DNA from: DASQMT01 sp963827335
GTDB taxonomy: Bacteria; Actinomycetota; Thermoleophilia; Solirubrobacterales; Solirubrobacteraceae
Direction: 5' to 3'
DNA: 64,000 nt
NCBI GenBank assembly: GCA_963827335.1
Contig: CAWHAP010000008.1
Span: 11,471 to 75,470 of the forward strand
Within the stretch, counting starts at the first letter, position 1, and the number at the start of each line of letters is the position of its first letter. A model generated the notes under the pieces. That model saw nothing but the letters and a program-made list of their open reading frames with translations, ran no database searches and had not been told where the DNA came from. Below are positions 43,159 through 52,508 of the stretch, piece after piece. The position numbers and the translations under genes are program-made.

Positions 43159-45312
43159 GTGGACGGCCTGGTCGCCTCGGTTCTCGCTCCGCGGCCGTTC
43201 TCGCGCTGGCTGCCCGCCGGCGTGCTCGCGGTGCTCGTGGTCACGGGCGTGGACGCCGCGATCGCCGGCGTGCTCGCGCTCGCCGCGTCGCTCGCCATCG
43301 TCACGGTGCTGGTCGCGCTGGCCGGGCGCATCGGCGACACCCTGGCGGTCGCGGGCGTCAGCGCCGTCGCCGGCGTGGTCAGCGGGACCTGGAACGGCTT
43401 CGCCCTGTCATGGGCCTACGCGGCGTTCGCGATCCTGGCCGGCGGGGTCCTGGCGCTCCTGGTCGCGCTGCTGCGCGCCAACGCCGTGATCAACGACCGG
43501 CGCCTGGCGCTGCTGCGCGAGCTGCTCAGGCTCGCCGACCGCCCCGACGACGTCGCGCAGCTCGGCGAGCGGATCCTCGCCCTGCTCGTGCCCGCGTTCG
43601 CCGATGCCGCCGTGCTCGACTCGGGCGGCGAGCGCGTGGCGGCGCGCGGCGCGCCGGGCGGGACGGGCGACCGGATCGCGCTGCCGCTGACGGCGCGCGG
43701 GGAGGCGTTCGGCGCGCTCGAGGTCGCGCTCAGCTCGTCCGGGCGGCGCTACTCGGCCGGCGACCGGACGTTCGCCGAGCTCGTGTCCGGGCGCGTCGCG
43801 GTGGTGCTCGACAACGCGGGCCTGTCGCGCCAGGCGCGCGAAGCCGAGCAGCGCCTGATCGCCGCGCTCGACGCGCTCGGCGAGGCGGTCACGATGAACG
43901 GCCCCGACGGGCGCACGGTGTACGCCAACCACGCGGCGGTGGCGCTCCTGAAGGCGTCCAGCGTCGAGGACCTGACGACCCGGGAGGTGGGGGAGATCAG
44001 CGCCCGCTTCCTGCTCCTCGACGAGCACGGGGCGCCGATCGCCATCGAGGACCTCCCCGCGTTCAGGGCGCTCCGCGGCGAGGACCGGCCGCCGCCCCTG
44101 CTGCTGCGCAACATCGTGCGGGCCACGGGCGAGGAGCGCTGGCTGGTCAACAAGGTCACGGTGCTGCGCCGGCCCGGCGGCTCGGTCGACCGCGTCGTCA
44201 ACGTGATCGAGGACGTCTCGGAGGTCAAGCGCGCCGAGCGCGCGCAGGCGCTGCTCGGCGACGCCATGCGCGTGCTGTCGGAGTCCGCCGACCACGAGCC
44301 GGCGCTGCAGCGCGTCGCCGAGCTCGTGGCCGACCGGATGGCGGACTGGTGCGCGATCGACCTGCGCACGGGGCGCGCGGCGCGCCGGGCCGGCCTCGCG
44401 CCGGCCGGGGCGCCGCGCCCGGAGCCGCCGGGGGACGAGCTGGTCGTGCCGCTCGTGGCCGGCGGCGAGCCGCTGGGCACGCTCTCGCTCGTGCGCGCGG
44501 ACGAAGTCCGGCGCTTCACGCCCGCCGACCGCGCGGTCGCCGAGCAGCTCGGCGAGCGGGCGGCGGCTGCGGTGCTCGGCGGGCGGCTCGCGCGCGAGCG
44601 GGCGGAGATCGCCCGCGAGCTGCAGCACGGCCTGCTCCCGCCGGGCCTGCCGGAGATCCCCGGGCTCGAGGTCGCGGCGCTGTACCGCCCGGCGGGCGAG
44701 CTCAACGAGGTGGGCGGCGACTTCTACGACGCGTTCCCGACGCCCGCGGGCTGGATGGTGGTGATCGGCGACGTCGCCGGCCAGGGCGCCCGCGCCGCCG
44801 CGCTGACGGGCATGGCGCGCTTCACGCTGCGCTCGGTCGGACAGCTCACCGGCGACCCGGTGCAGGCCGCCGAGCAGCTCAACCGCACGCTGCGCGACCA
44901 GCCGGAGCTGAGCCTCTGCACCGCGGTGTGCCTGCTGCTGCGCGAAGGGCCGGGCGGCCTCGAGGCGCTGACCGTCTCGATGGGCCACCCGCTGCCCGCC
45001 CTGCTGCGCGACGGCGCCGCGACCGGGCTCGGCCGGCCGGGGACGCTCGCAGGAGCCTTCGACGACTCGGACTGGACGGCGAGCCGCACCGCGCTCGTGC
45101 CGGGCGACGCGATCGTCCTCTACACCGACGGCGTGTTCGACACGGTCGGGCGCGACGGCCGGCTCGGCGAGGAGGAGCTGCTGGCGCTCCTCGGCGCCAG
45201 CCCGCCCGGCGCCGCCGCGGTCGTCGCGCACGTCGACGCCGTCCTGCACGACTTCCAGGCCGGGCCGCAGGCCGACGACACGGCGCTCGTCGCGCTCGCC
45301 GTGCGGGGCTAG
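43159..45312 (+). CDS. Membrane-bound RsbU/SpoIIE-type PP2C phosphatase with GAF and PAS domains
   Basis: 717 residues, GTG start 6 nt after a TATCGT box (43147-43152), so probably leaderless. Order: three or four membrane helices (1-110), GAF-like (110-225), PAS (228-355), GAF-like (360-480), SpoIIE phosphatase (485-717). The phosphatase linker is ARELQHGLLPPGLPEIPGLE and the metal-binding Asp residues are in VGGDFYDAF and IGDVAGQG. It should dephosphorylate a STAS anti-anti-sigma factor. Such a protein and a kinase partner lie immediately convergent, completing a partner-switching set. Confidence 0.92.
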   Translation: MDGLVASVLAPRPFSRWLPAGVLAVLVVTGVDAAIAGVLALAASLAIVTVLVALAGRIGDTLAVAGVSAVAGVVSGTWNGFALSWAYAAFAILAGGVLALLVALLRANAVINDRRLALLRELLRLADRPDDVAQLGERILALLVPAFADAAVLDSGGERVAARGAPGGTGDRIALPLTARGEAFGALEVALSSSGRRYSAGDRTFAELVSGRVAVVLDNAGLSRQAREAEQRLIAALDALGEAVTMNGPDGRTVYANHAAVALLKASSVEDLTTREVGEISARFLLLDEHGAPIAIEDLPAFRALRGEDRPPPLLLRNIVRATGEERWLVNKVTVLRRPGGSVDRVVNVIEDVSEVKRAERAQALLGDAMRVLSESADHEPALQRVAELVADRMADWCAIDLRTGRAARRAGLAPAGAPRPEPPGDELVVPLVAGGEPLGTLSLVRADEVRRFTPADRAVAEQLGERAAAAVLGGRLARERAEIARELQHGLLPPGLPEIPGLEVAALYRPAGELNEVGGDFYDAFPTPAGWMVVIGDVAGQGARAAALTGMARFTLRSVGQLTGDPVQAAEQLNRTLRDQPELSLCTAVCLLLREGPGGLEALTVSMGHPLPALLRDGAATGLGRPGTLAGAFDDSDWTASRTALVPGDAIVLYTDGVFDTVGRDGRLGEEELLALLGASPPGAAAVVAHVDAVLHDFQAGPQADDTALVALAVRG

Positions 45313-45659
45313 AGGTCGAACCAGACGAGCGTGCGCGACTCGCGCACGCCCCAGCGCGCGGCGAGCTGGTCGACGAGCTGGAGGCCCCAGCCGCCGTCGG
45401 GCCCGGCCTCAGGGCGCACCGCGGGCGTGCCGCCGCCCTCGTCGGACACCTCGAAGTGCGCGCGGCGCGGCGCCGCCTCGATCGTCAGCTGGATCGCGCC
45501 CCGTCCGTGCACGACGGCGTTCGTCACGAGCTCGGAGATCAGCAGCACCGCGGTGTCGAGCCGGTCGGAGCCGATGGAGCGCTCGTGCTCGCGCAGCAGC
45601 TCGCGCGCCCGCCGGGGCGCAGAGCGGTCGCGCGTGAGCGTGACCTGCACCGGGCTCAC
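45309..45659 (-). CDS. RsbW-like anti-sigma factor kinase (HATPase)
   Basis: 116 residues from GTG. GHKL ATPase motifs: LLISELVTNAVVHGRG (N box), FEVSDEGGGTP (G1) and GGWGLQLVDQLAARWGV (G2). Single-domain enzymes of this type phosphorylate a STAS protein and bind a sigma factor. The GTG overlaps the STAS gene stop by 4 bp, and the convergent phosphatase gene ends within 4 bp of its stop. No sigma factor gene is in the window. Confidence 0.9.
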   Translation of the reverse strand: MSPVQVTLTRDRSAPRRARELLREHERSIGSDRLDTAVLLISELVTNAVVHGRGAIQLTIEAAPRRAHFEVSDEGGGTPAVRPEAGPDGGWGLQLVDQLAARWGVRESRTLVWFDL

Positions 45660-45988
45660 GGGCGCGCGACGATCGGGAGGCGCTCCGCCACCCCGGCGGA
45701 GCGGAACAGCTGGCGGACCTGCTCCGAGCCGGGCGTGAGCGTGAACGCCCACTCGCCCGTCCGCCCCGACTCGGCGGCCTGCAGCACGACGCGCAGCCCG
45801 GAGGAGTCCATGAACGCGAGGTTGTCGAGGTCGAGCCGCGTCGGCGTCCGGGCGCCGAACAGCGCGTCGAGCCGGCGGTGCACCTCGTCCGCCGAGGCGA
45901 GGTCGAGCTCCCCGTGGAGCGTGAGCACGACGGTGCCGTCGTCGGTGCCCTCGTCGATGCGGAAGTGCTCGGAGCCGTCCTCGCCCAT
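45656..45988 (-). CDS. STAS-domain anti-sigma factor antagonist (RsbV-like)
   Basis: 110 residues. VVLTLHGELDLASADEVHRRL and the phosphorylation segment LAFMDSSGLRVVLQA, in which the Ser of the DSSG motif is the predicted kinase target. Cytoplasmic switch protein that, when dephosphorylated by the SpoIIE-type phosphatase, sequesters the RsbW-like kinase. Coupled by a 4-bp overlap to that kinase gene. Confidence 0.92.
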   Translation of the reverse strand: MGEDGSEHFRIDEGTDDGTVVLTLHGELDLASADEVHRRLDALFGARTPTRLDLDNLAFMDSSGLRVVLQAAESGRTGEWAFTLTPGSEQVRQLFRSAGVAERLPIVARP

Positions 45989-46003
45989 GTCCGGCGAGGA
46001 ATG

Positions 46004-47398
46004 CTAGCCGCCGGCGGCGGGCAGCAGCACCGTGAAGCGCGCGCCGCCGCCGTCGGCGTTCTCGGCGTGCACGCGGCCGTGATGGGCGCCGACGATCCCC
46101 GCGACGATGGCCAGGCCGAGCCCGGCCCCGGCCTTGCCGCGCTCGCGGCCGCCCTCGGCGCGCCAGAAGCGGTCGAAGAGCGCGTCCGCGCCGGCGGCCG
46201 GCAGCCCCGGGCCGTGGTCGCGGACCTGCACGCGCACGTCGTCGCCGGCCCGGGCGACCGCGACCTCGATCGGCGTGCCCGCGGGCGTGTGCACGATCGC
46301 GTTGCGCAGCAGGTTGGCGAGGACCTGGCCGATCTGGTCGGGGTCGCCGAGCACGTCCGCGCCGGGCTCGGCGGCGACGGTGATCGTGCGCTCGCGCGCC
46401 GTGGCGCGCGCGTCGTCGACCGCGGTGCGGGCGATGTCGCCGACGTCGACGCGCAGGCGCACCTGCTCGCGCAGCTCGTCGAGCCGGGCGAGCGCCAGCA
46501 GGTCCTCGACGAGGATGCCCATGCGGGCAGCCTCGTCCTCGATCCGCCGCATCGCCTTGGCGACGTCCTCCGGCTCGCGCGCGGCGCCCATGCGGAACAG
46601 CTCGGCGTAGCCCCGGATCGAGGCGAGCGGCGTGCGCAGCTCGTGCGAGGCGTCGGAGAGGAAGCGGCGCAGCCGGTCCTCGGACTGCTGGCGCTGGGCG
46701 AACGCCTCCTCGAGCCGGTCGAGCATGGCGTTGAGCGCGAGCCCGAGGCGCCCGACCTCGGTGCGCGGGGTCGCGGGGGTGACGCGCCGCGACAGGTCGC
46801 CGCCGGCGATGATCCCCGCCGTCGTGCCCATCCGGTCCAGCGGGCGCAGCCCGAGCCGGACGAGCAGCGCGGCGACGACGCCCAGGACGAGGAGCACGCC
46901 GAGGATCACGAGCGCCTCCACGAGCAGCAGCCGGTCGAGCGTCGCGTCCGTGTCGGTCAGCGGCACGGCCACCACGACGGTCGCGCCCGGGACCTCCCGC
47001 GCGCGCTCGGCCCGGACGCGGTACGCGTCGTCGCCGCTCCCGACGGTGCGCGGGCGTCCGATCGCGAGGTCGGCCGGGAGCGCGAGCCGCTCCGTGTCCT
47101 CGACGAAGACCGAGGCCCGCTGGGGCTTGCCGATCAGCTTGCCGTTCGAGTCGCGCAGCTCGGCGTAGGTGCCCGACGGGAGGTTGGGCGGCGGCCCGCC
47201 GCCGAAGCGGCCGGTGTCGGGGCGCAACCCCTCGGTCAGCACGCGCTCCATCGGGGGCGCGGCGTCCGCCAGCTGCTGGTCCACCCGCTCGAGCAGGAAC
47301 GACCGCTGCTCGGCGTACGTGACCGCGGCGAGCACGAGCAGGCCGACCGCCGCCACGGTCAGCAGCACCGCGATGAGGCGTGCCCGCAGCGAGCTCAT
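46004..47398 (-). CDS. Two-component sensor histidine kinase
   Basis: 464 residues. Two membrane helices (about 10-30 and 160-185) flank an extracytoplasmic sensor with a Gly/Pro-rich stretch. HAMP (RPLDRMGTTAGIIAGGDLSRR), H-box SDASHELRTPLASIRGY, N-box NLLRNAIVHT, and G-boxes DHGPGLP and GAGLGLAIV follow. All phosphotransfer residues are present. The ATG overlaps the response-regulator stop by 4 bp. Signal unknown. Phased repeats shared with surface-glycan genes suggest an envelope-related regulon. Confidence 0.94.
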   Translation of the reverse strand: MSSLRARLIAVLLTVAAVGLLVLAAVTYAEQRSFLLERVDQQLADAAPPMERVLTEGLRPDTGRFGGGPPPNLPSGTYAELRDSNGKLIGKPQRASVFVEDTERLALPADLAIGRPRTVGSGDDAYRVRAERAREVPGATVVVAVPLTDTDATLDRLLLVEALVILGVLLVLGVVAALLVRLGLRPLDRMGTTAGIIAGGDLSRRVTPATPRTEVGRLGLALNAMLDRLEEAFAQRQQSEDRLRRFLSDASHELRTPLASIRGYAELFRMGAAREPEDVAKAMRRIEDEAARMGILVEDLLALARLDELREQVRLRVDVGDIARTAVDDARATARERTITVAAEPGADVLGDPDQIGQVLANLLRNAIVHTPAGTPIEVAVARAGDDVRVQVRDHGPGLPAAGADALFDRFWRAEGGRERGKAGAGLGLAIVAGIVGAHHGRVHAENADGGGARFTVLLPAAGG

Positions 47399-48099
47399 CC
47401 GGCACGCGGGGCGCGGAGCGCGTACCCCACGCCGCGTACCGTGTGGATCAGCTGCGGGCCGTGGGCGTCGAGCTTCTTGCGCAGGTAGGAGACGTAGGTC
47501 TCCAGCACGCGCGCGTCGCCGCCGAAGTCGTAGTCCCAGACGTGGTTGAGGATCTGCTCGCGCGTGAGGACCCGGCGCGGGTTGAGCATCAGGTACCGCA
47601 GCAGCCGGTACTCGGTCGCCGTCAGGTCGACGGGGGCGCCGGCGCGGGCGACCTCGCGCGTGTCGTCGTCGAGCTCGAGATCCTCGAAGGCCAGCCGGCT
47701 CGAGTCGGCGGCGGCCTGGCCCGTGCGGCGCAGGACGGTGCGGATGCGCGCCACCAGCTCCTCGAGGCTGAACGGCTTGGTCACGTAGTCGTCGCCGCCC
47801 AGCGTGAGGCCGCGGATCTTGTCCTCGGTGGCGTCGCGCGCGGTGAGGAAGATGATCGGGATCTCCGCGCGCCGCGCTCCCAGCCGGCGGGCGACCTCGA
47901 AGCCCTCCATGTCGGGGAGCATCACGTCGAGCACCATCAGCTGCGGCTTGAACGAGGACGCCGCGGCGAGCGCCTGCTCGCCGGTCGCGGCGGTCTCCAC
48001 CGCGAAGCCCTGGAACCGCAGGGCCATCGAGAGGACGTCGAGGATGTTGGGCTCGTCGTCGACGACGAGCACGCGGTGGGAGTCTGCGGCGGCGGCCAT
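47395..48099 (-). CDS. OmpR/PhoB-family response regulator
   Basis: 234 residues. Receiver: VLVVDDEPNILDV, phospho-acceptor Asp in LMVLDVMLPDMEGFE, switch Thr in IIFLTARD, Lys in VTKPFS. The DNA-binding winged helix has LTATEYRLLRYLMLN and RVLETYVSYLRKKLD. First gene of the two-component operon. Two 11-bp direct repeats lie 28 bp before the start, the spacing expected for OmpR-type dimers, so autoregulation is likely. Confidence 0.95.
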   Translation of the reverse strand: MAAAADSHRVLVVDDEPNILDVLSMALRFQGFAVETAATGEQALAAASSFKPQLMVLDVMLPDMEGFEVARRLGARRAEIPIIFLTARDATEDKIRGLTLGGDDYVTKPFSLEELVARIRTVLRRTGQAAADSSRLAFEDLELDDDTREVARAGAPVDLTATEYRLLRYLMLNPRRVLTREQILNHVWDYDFGGDARVLETYVSYLRKKLDAHGPQLIHTVRGVGYALRAPRAG

Positions 48100-48126
48100 C
48101 TCCCATCCATTGTCGTCGGAAAGCTT

Positions 48127-48148
48127 GGAGTCTCCTGGGAGGCTCCTG
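48127..48148. promoter_or_regulatory. 11-bp direct repeats before the response-regulator operon
   Basis: GGAGTCTCCTG (48127-48137) directly followed by GGAGGCTCCTG (48138-48148); 10 of 11 positions match. It sits between the regulator start and the stop of the persulfide dioxygenase gene. Confidence 0.65.
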
Positions 48149-49504
48149 TCAATCCACCCAGCGTCCGACGCCGCCGTCGACCACGTGGATGACGTGCTCG
48201 GCGCCGTGGCGGGCGAGCAGGCTCGCGGCGACGGCGGCGCGCTGCCCCGAGCCGCAGATCGCCGCGACCGGCCGCTGCGGGTCCAGCCCCTCGGGCAGCG
48301 CGTGCAGGTCGTGGTAGGGCGTGTGGATCGAGCCCGGGATGTGCCCGCGGTCCCACTCGTCGCGCTCGCGCACGTCGAGGATCTGGATCGCCTCGGCGTC
48401 GCGGCGGTCGCGCAGCTCCGGCACCGTCATGCGCCGGATGCGGCCGACGTCGCGGCGCTCCTCGCGCCACGAGGTCATCCCGCCCGCCAGGTAGCCGCCG
48501 ATGTCGCGCAGCCCGACCGCGGCGGCGAGCGCGGCCGCGTCGAGCGCGTCCTCGTCGTCGCGGCCGACGAGCACGAGCGGCTGCCCCGGCTCCGCGATCC
48601 ACGCGAGCTTCGAGCCGAAGCCGGCGCGGCGCGCGGTGATGCTCACGGCGCCCGGGATGTGCGCCTCGTCGAACTGCAGCTCCGTGCGCACGTCGACGAT
48701 CAGCGCGCCGTCGGCGCGGGCCTGCTCGACCTGGCGCGGGGTGAGCGGGTGCGCGTCGACGCCCTCGACCATGAGCGGGCCGCGGTTGAGCGCGACGATC
48801 GCGCGGAAGTTCGGCGGCTGGGGGCCGAGCGCGGCGGTCGTCGCGGCGACGAACTGGTCGCGGTCCCCGATCTGCAGGAGCGGCTGGCGCGCGCGCTCGA
48901 AGCCGATCGTCGAGGCGATCTTCAGGTCCATGCCCGGGCCGCCGCAGAGCGAGCCGCCGAGGTGGCCGGGCCACACCTCGCACGCCTCGGGGAGGTGCAG
49001 CAGGGTGTCGTGCAGCGAGCGGAAGATGTCGCGTGCGCCCTCCGTCTCGTCCACGGCGAGATCCGGGCGCGCGATGTCGCCGACGAACAGCGAGTCGCCG
49101 GTCAGGACGGCCCACGGCTGGTCGCTGCGGGCGGTGTCGGTGAGCGCGAAGGCCGTGTGCTCGGGCCGGTGCCCCGGCGTGTGCAGCGCGCGGACGACGA
49201 GCGAGCCGAGCGTGAGCTCCCAGCCGTCGTCGAACGGCTCGTGCTCGTAGTCGGGCTCGGCGAGGCGGTGCACGTGGACGGTCGCCCCGGTGGCGGCCAC
49301 GAGCCGGCCGTGGCCCGAGACGTGGTCGGCGTGGTTGTGGGTCTCGAGCACGTGCTCGATCCGCACGCCGAGGTAGCGGGCGAGGCGCAGGTAGTCGTCG
49401 ATGTCGAGCTTGGGATCGACGACCGCGGCCATGCCGGCGTCCTCATCGCCGATGAGGTAGCTGGCGCAGCCGAGGTCGTCGTGCGTGAGCTGGCGGAAGA
49501 GCAC
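48149..49504 (-). CDS. Persulfide dioxygenase (MBL fold) fused to two rhodanese domains
   Basis: 451 residues. The metallo-beta-lactamase domain has HNHADHVSGHG, HTPGHRPEH and LTGDSLFVGDIARPDL, the ETHE1-like iron site. Two rhodanese domains follow (about 250-350 and 355-451). The second has the catalytic Cys in AAICGSGQRAA. The first has VLVGRDDE where the Cys loop should be and is probably structural. Expected role: oxidation of glutathione-type or other low-molecular-weight persulfides and sulfur transfer in the cytoplasm. No sulfide:quinone reductase is adjacent. Confidence 0.92.
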   Translation of the reverse strand: MLFRQLTHDDLGCASYLIGDEDAGMAAVVDPKLDIDDYLRLARYLGVRIEHVLETHNHADHVSGHGRLVAATGATVHVHRLAEPDYEHEPFDDGWELTLGSLVVRALHTPGHRPEHTAFALTDTARSDQPWAVLTGDSLFVGDIARPDLAVDETEGARDIFRSLHDTLLHLPEACEVWPGHLGGSLCGGPGMDLKIASTIGFERARQPLLQIGDRDQFVAATTAALGPQPPNFRAIVALNRGPLMVEGVDAHPLTPRQVEQARADGALIVDVRTELQFDEAHIPGAVSITARRAGFGSKLAWIAEPGQPLVLVGRDDEDALDAAALAAAVGLRDIGGYLAGGMTSWREERRDVGRIRRMTVPELRDRRDAEAIQILDVRERDEWDRGHIPGSIHTPYHDLHALPEGLDPQRPVAAICGSGQRAAVAASLLARHGAEHVIHVVDGGVGRWVD

Positions 49505-49517
49505 CTGGGGCGGGAGC

Positions 49518-51326
49518 CTACGCTGCCACCTCGTAGAGCGTCTGGTCTCCGGTCTCGACGCCGGTCACTGCGGTGCCGTGCGCCTGCACCCACGCCGAGA
49601 CGTCGCCGTCGCCGCCGCCCGGACCACGACCGTCGCCCAGCAGCACGTACTTCAACTCGCCGTCGGCGACCATCTGCTCGAGTTGCTCGACGGTGGGCGC
49701 CGGGTCACGGCCGCCGAAGCCGCCGATGGTGACGACCGGCTCGCCCGTGGCGACGATGATCGGCGCGGAGGCCTGGGAGCCGGCCGCGGCGACGAGGTAC
49801 TTCGCCCCGTCGCGGTTGGCCTCGAGATGCGCGACGAGGTCGTCGCTGACGCCGTTCGTCCCGCCCATGCCGCCGGACCCGCCCGAGGACGGGCCCGCGG
49901 TGACGTCGTCGCCGTTGAGCGCATGGCCCAGGTTGGCGGCGCTGTAGGCCGCCGGCCCGGCGGTCAGCGCGAGCGCCCCCGCCACGGCGGCGACCGCGAC
50001 CATGCGCCGGCCGAACAGCTCGGGCATTCGCAGGGCGAGCGACGCGAACAGCGCGAGCGCGACCAGGACCGCGATCGCCGTGCGCAGCCACGGGACGAAG
50101 TCGGGCGCGCGGCCCAGCAGCTCGACGGCCATCCAGCCCGTGGCGGCGAGCGCCAGGTCGAGCGCGGCGAGCCCGGCCCACGACGTCCGCGCCCAGCGCC
50201 ACAGGGTCACGACGCCGGCGCCGCACAGCGCCGCGACCGCGGGCGCAAGCGCGCTCACGTAGTACGGGTGGAAGATGCCCTGCTGGCCGGAGAAGACGGC
50301 CACGTGCACGAGCGCCCAGGCGCCGAACAGCACCCAAGCGGCGCGGCGGCGGTCCGTGCGCGGCGCGCGCCGCGTCAGCCACAGCCCGGCGAGCAGGCTC
50401 ACCGCCGCGAGCGGCAGCAGCCAGGCGACCTGGCCGCCGACCTGCTCGTTGACCATGCGCCAGAGGCCGGCCGCGCCGCCGAAGCTCGCGCCCTGGCCGC
50501 CGCCCTCGCCGCCCGTCAGGCGGCCGAAGCCGTTGTAGCCGAGGATCAGGTCCCACACGCTGCCGTCGGTGCTGCCGCCGATGTAGGGCTTCGCGCCGGG
50601 CCACAGGGTCACGGCGACGGGCCACGCCGCGCTCGTCGCCACCATGGCGACGCCGGCGACGGCGAGCTGGCGGATCCGCGTGCCGAGCGCCGGCGGGCCG
50701 GCGAGCAGGTAGGCCGCCGTCAGGGCGGGCACGATCATCCAGCCCTGGAGCATCTTCGTCATGAAGGCCAGGCCGACGAGCGCGCCGCACCAGGCGAGGT
50801 GCCGCGTGCGCCCGGACTCGAGCGCCCGCACGAGCAGGTGGGCGGCGCCGACCATCAGCAGGACGAGCAGCGCGTCGGGGTTGTTCACGCGCGCCACGGC
50901 GACGGTCACGGGCGTGAGCGCCAGCGCCGTCGCGGCGGCGATCCCCGCCACCGGGCCGAACGCGCGCTTGACCGTCGCGTGCAGGAGGCCGACCGCGGCG
51001 ATCGTGCAGAGCGCCTGCGGCAGCAGGATGCTGAACGAGGAGAAGCCGAGCACGCGGGCCGACAGGCCCATGAGCCATAGCGAGAGCGGCGGCTTGTCGA
51101 CGGTGATGAAGCTGCCGGGATCGAGCGAGCCGAAGAACCAGGCGGTCCAGCTCTCGCTGCCGGCGCGCGCGGCGGCGGCGTAGTAGTCGTTCGAGTAGCC
51201 GCTGATCGTCAGGTTCCACAGGCACAGCACGGCGGCGAGGCCGAGCACGGCGAGCAGCGCGAGCCGCTCGCGGGTGACGGCCGGGGCCCGCACGGCGGCG
51301 GGCCTGGGCAGGGCGAGGCTGGTCAT
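49518..51326 (-). CDS. GT39-family membrane glycosyltransferase (paralogue 1)
   Basis: 602 residues, about 11 or 12 membrane helices. The first outer loop YSNDYYAAAARAGSESWTAW and the motif TVDKPPLSLWL are typical of ArnT/PMT-like transferases using polyprenyl-phosphate sugars. VNNPDALLVLL recurs in the paralogue at 54953-56830. The C-terminal soluble domain (about 500-602) contains VTIGGFGGRDPAPTVEQL, also shared. It follows the GT2-GtrA gene by 6 nt. Likely adds a sugar to a cell-envelope acceptor on the outer face. Confidence 0.92.
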   Translation of the reverse strand: MTSLALPRPAAVRAPAVTRERLALLAVLGLAAVLCLWNLTISGYSNDYYAAAARAGSESWTAWFFGSLDPGSFITVDKPPLSLWLMGLSARVLGFSSFSILLPQALCTIAAVGLLHATVKRAFGPVAGIAAATALALTPVTVAVARVNNPDALLVLLMVGAAHLLVRALESGRTRHLAWCGALVGLAFMTKMLQGWMIVPALTAAYLLAGPPALGTRIRQLAVAGVAMVATSAAWPVAVTLWPGAKPYIGGSTDGSVWDLILGYNGFGRLTGGEGGGQGASFGGAAGLWRMVNEQVGGQVAWLLPLAAVSLLAGLWLTRRAPRTDRRRAAWVLFGAWALVHVAVFSGQQGIFHPYYVSALAPAVAALCGAGVVTLWRWARTSWAGLAALDLALAATGWMAVELLGRAPDFVPWLRTAIAVLVALALFASLALRMPELFGRRMVAVAAVAGALALTAGPAAYSAANLGHALNGDDVTAGPSSGGSGGMGGTNGVSDDLVAHLEANRDGAKYLVAAAGSQASAPIIVATGEPVVTIGGFGGRDPAPTVEQLEQMVADGELKYVLLGDGRGPGGGDGDVSAWVQAHGTAVTGVETGDQTLYEVAA

Positions 51327-51332
51327 GGGACG

Positions 51333-52508
51333 TCAGGCTCCTTCGGGGGACGCGGCGGGGACGGGCGCGTGCCGGCGCCGGGCGAAGACCCAGCTGCGCA
51401 GCGCGACGAAGCGGGTGATCGTCGCCGCCGTGCTGGCGGCGATCAGGACCGCGAGCTCGAGCGCGCGCGGCGGGTCTGCGTCGAGCCCGTGCAGGACGGC
51501 GAGGGCGCCGCTCGTCAGGCAGAGCGTGAGGACGAACACGACCGCACCGAGCGCGTGCTGGCGCACGAGCCCGGCGCGGCCGCGCAGGCCGAAGGTGAGG
51601 CGCCGGTTGGCGGCGGTGTTGCCGAGCGCCGTGACGGCGAGCGCAGCGGCGTTGGCCGCGCCGGCGCCGAGCGGGCCGCGCAGCAGCAGGAAGAGCAGCG
51701 CGTAGGCGAGCGTGCTGGCCGCGCCGACGCCCATGAAGCGCGCGATCTGCGAGGCGGCGGCGAGCCGTGCGACGCCCTTGAGGTCGTCGATCGCCGTGCG
51801 CACGATCCGCACGCGCGAGTCGGGGTCGTCGACCCAGTCGACCGGCACCTCGTGGATGCGCAGCCCGCGGCGCTGGGCGAGCACGAGCAGCTCCGTGTCG
51901 AAGAACCAGCCGTCGTCGCGGACGTCGGCGAGCAGCGGGTCGAGCACGTCCCGGCGCACCGCCTTGAAGCCGCACTGCGCGTCGGAGAAGCGCGCGCGCA
52001 GCGCCGCGTGCAGCACGTGGTTGTAGGAGCGGGAGACGAACTCGCGCTTGGGCCCGCGGACGACGCGGGCGCCGTGCGCGAGCCGGGTGCCGATCGCGAG
52101 GTCCGAATGGCCGGAGAGCAGCGGCGCGACGAGCGGGAGCAGGCCGCGCAGGTCCGTCGAGAGGTCGACGTCCATGTAGCAGACGACCCGGGCGCGGCTC
52201 GCCGACCAGGCGGCGCGCAGCGCGCGCCCGCGGCCCTTGACGTCGAGCCGCAGGACGTCGACGCCGGGCAGCTCGCCGGCGAGCCGCGCGGCGATGGCCG
52301 GGGTCGCGTCGGTCGAGGCGTTGTCGGCCACGACGATCCGCCACGAGAACGGGAACTCGGACGACAGGTAGCGGTGCAGCCGCCGGAGGCTGGCCTCGAG
52401 CGCCGCCTCCTCGTCGTGGACGGGCACGACGACGTCGATCTGGGGGGCGGGGGCGGTGCTCGGCCGCGCGTAGCGCAGGAAGGCGGGGGAGGAGGCGGGG
52501 CTTGACAT
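51333..52508 (-). CDS. GT2 glycosyltransferase with C-terminal GtrA domain
   Basis: 391 residues counted from the ATG at 52508. GT2 domain: IDVVVPVHDEEAALEASL, VVADNASTDATP, CYMDVDLSTDLRGL (DxD-like) and CGFKAVRR. GtrA-type membrane domain (about 270-385) with four helices. It resembles polyprenyl-phosphate hexose synthases that supply GT39 enzymes. The reading frame continues upstream into the ApbE-like gene without a stop, so a single 716-residue product (to 53483) is possible. Repeats phased at 11 bp 34-66 bp before this ATG, and a weak SD region, leave both readings open. Confidence 0.88.
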   Translation of the reverse strand: MSSPASSPAFLRYARPSTAPAPQIDVVVPVHDEEAALEASLRRLHRYLSSEFPFSWRIVVADNASTDATPAIAARLAGELPGVDVLRLDVKGRGRALRAAWSASRARVVCYMDVDLSTDLRGLLPLVAPLLSGHSDLAIGTRLAHGARVVRGPKREFVSRSYNHVLHAALRARFSDAQCGFKAVRRDVLDPLLADVRDDGWFFDTELLVLAQRRGLRIHEVPVDWVDDPDSRVRIVRTAIDDLKGVARLAAASQIARFMGVGAASTLAYALLFLLLRGPLGAGAANAAALAVTALGNTAANRRLTFGLRGRAGLVRQHALGAVVFVLTLCLTSGALAVLHGLDADPPRALELAVLIAASTAATITRFVALRSWVFARRRHAPVPAASPEGA

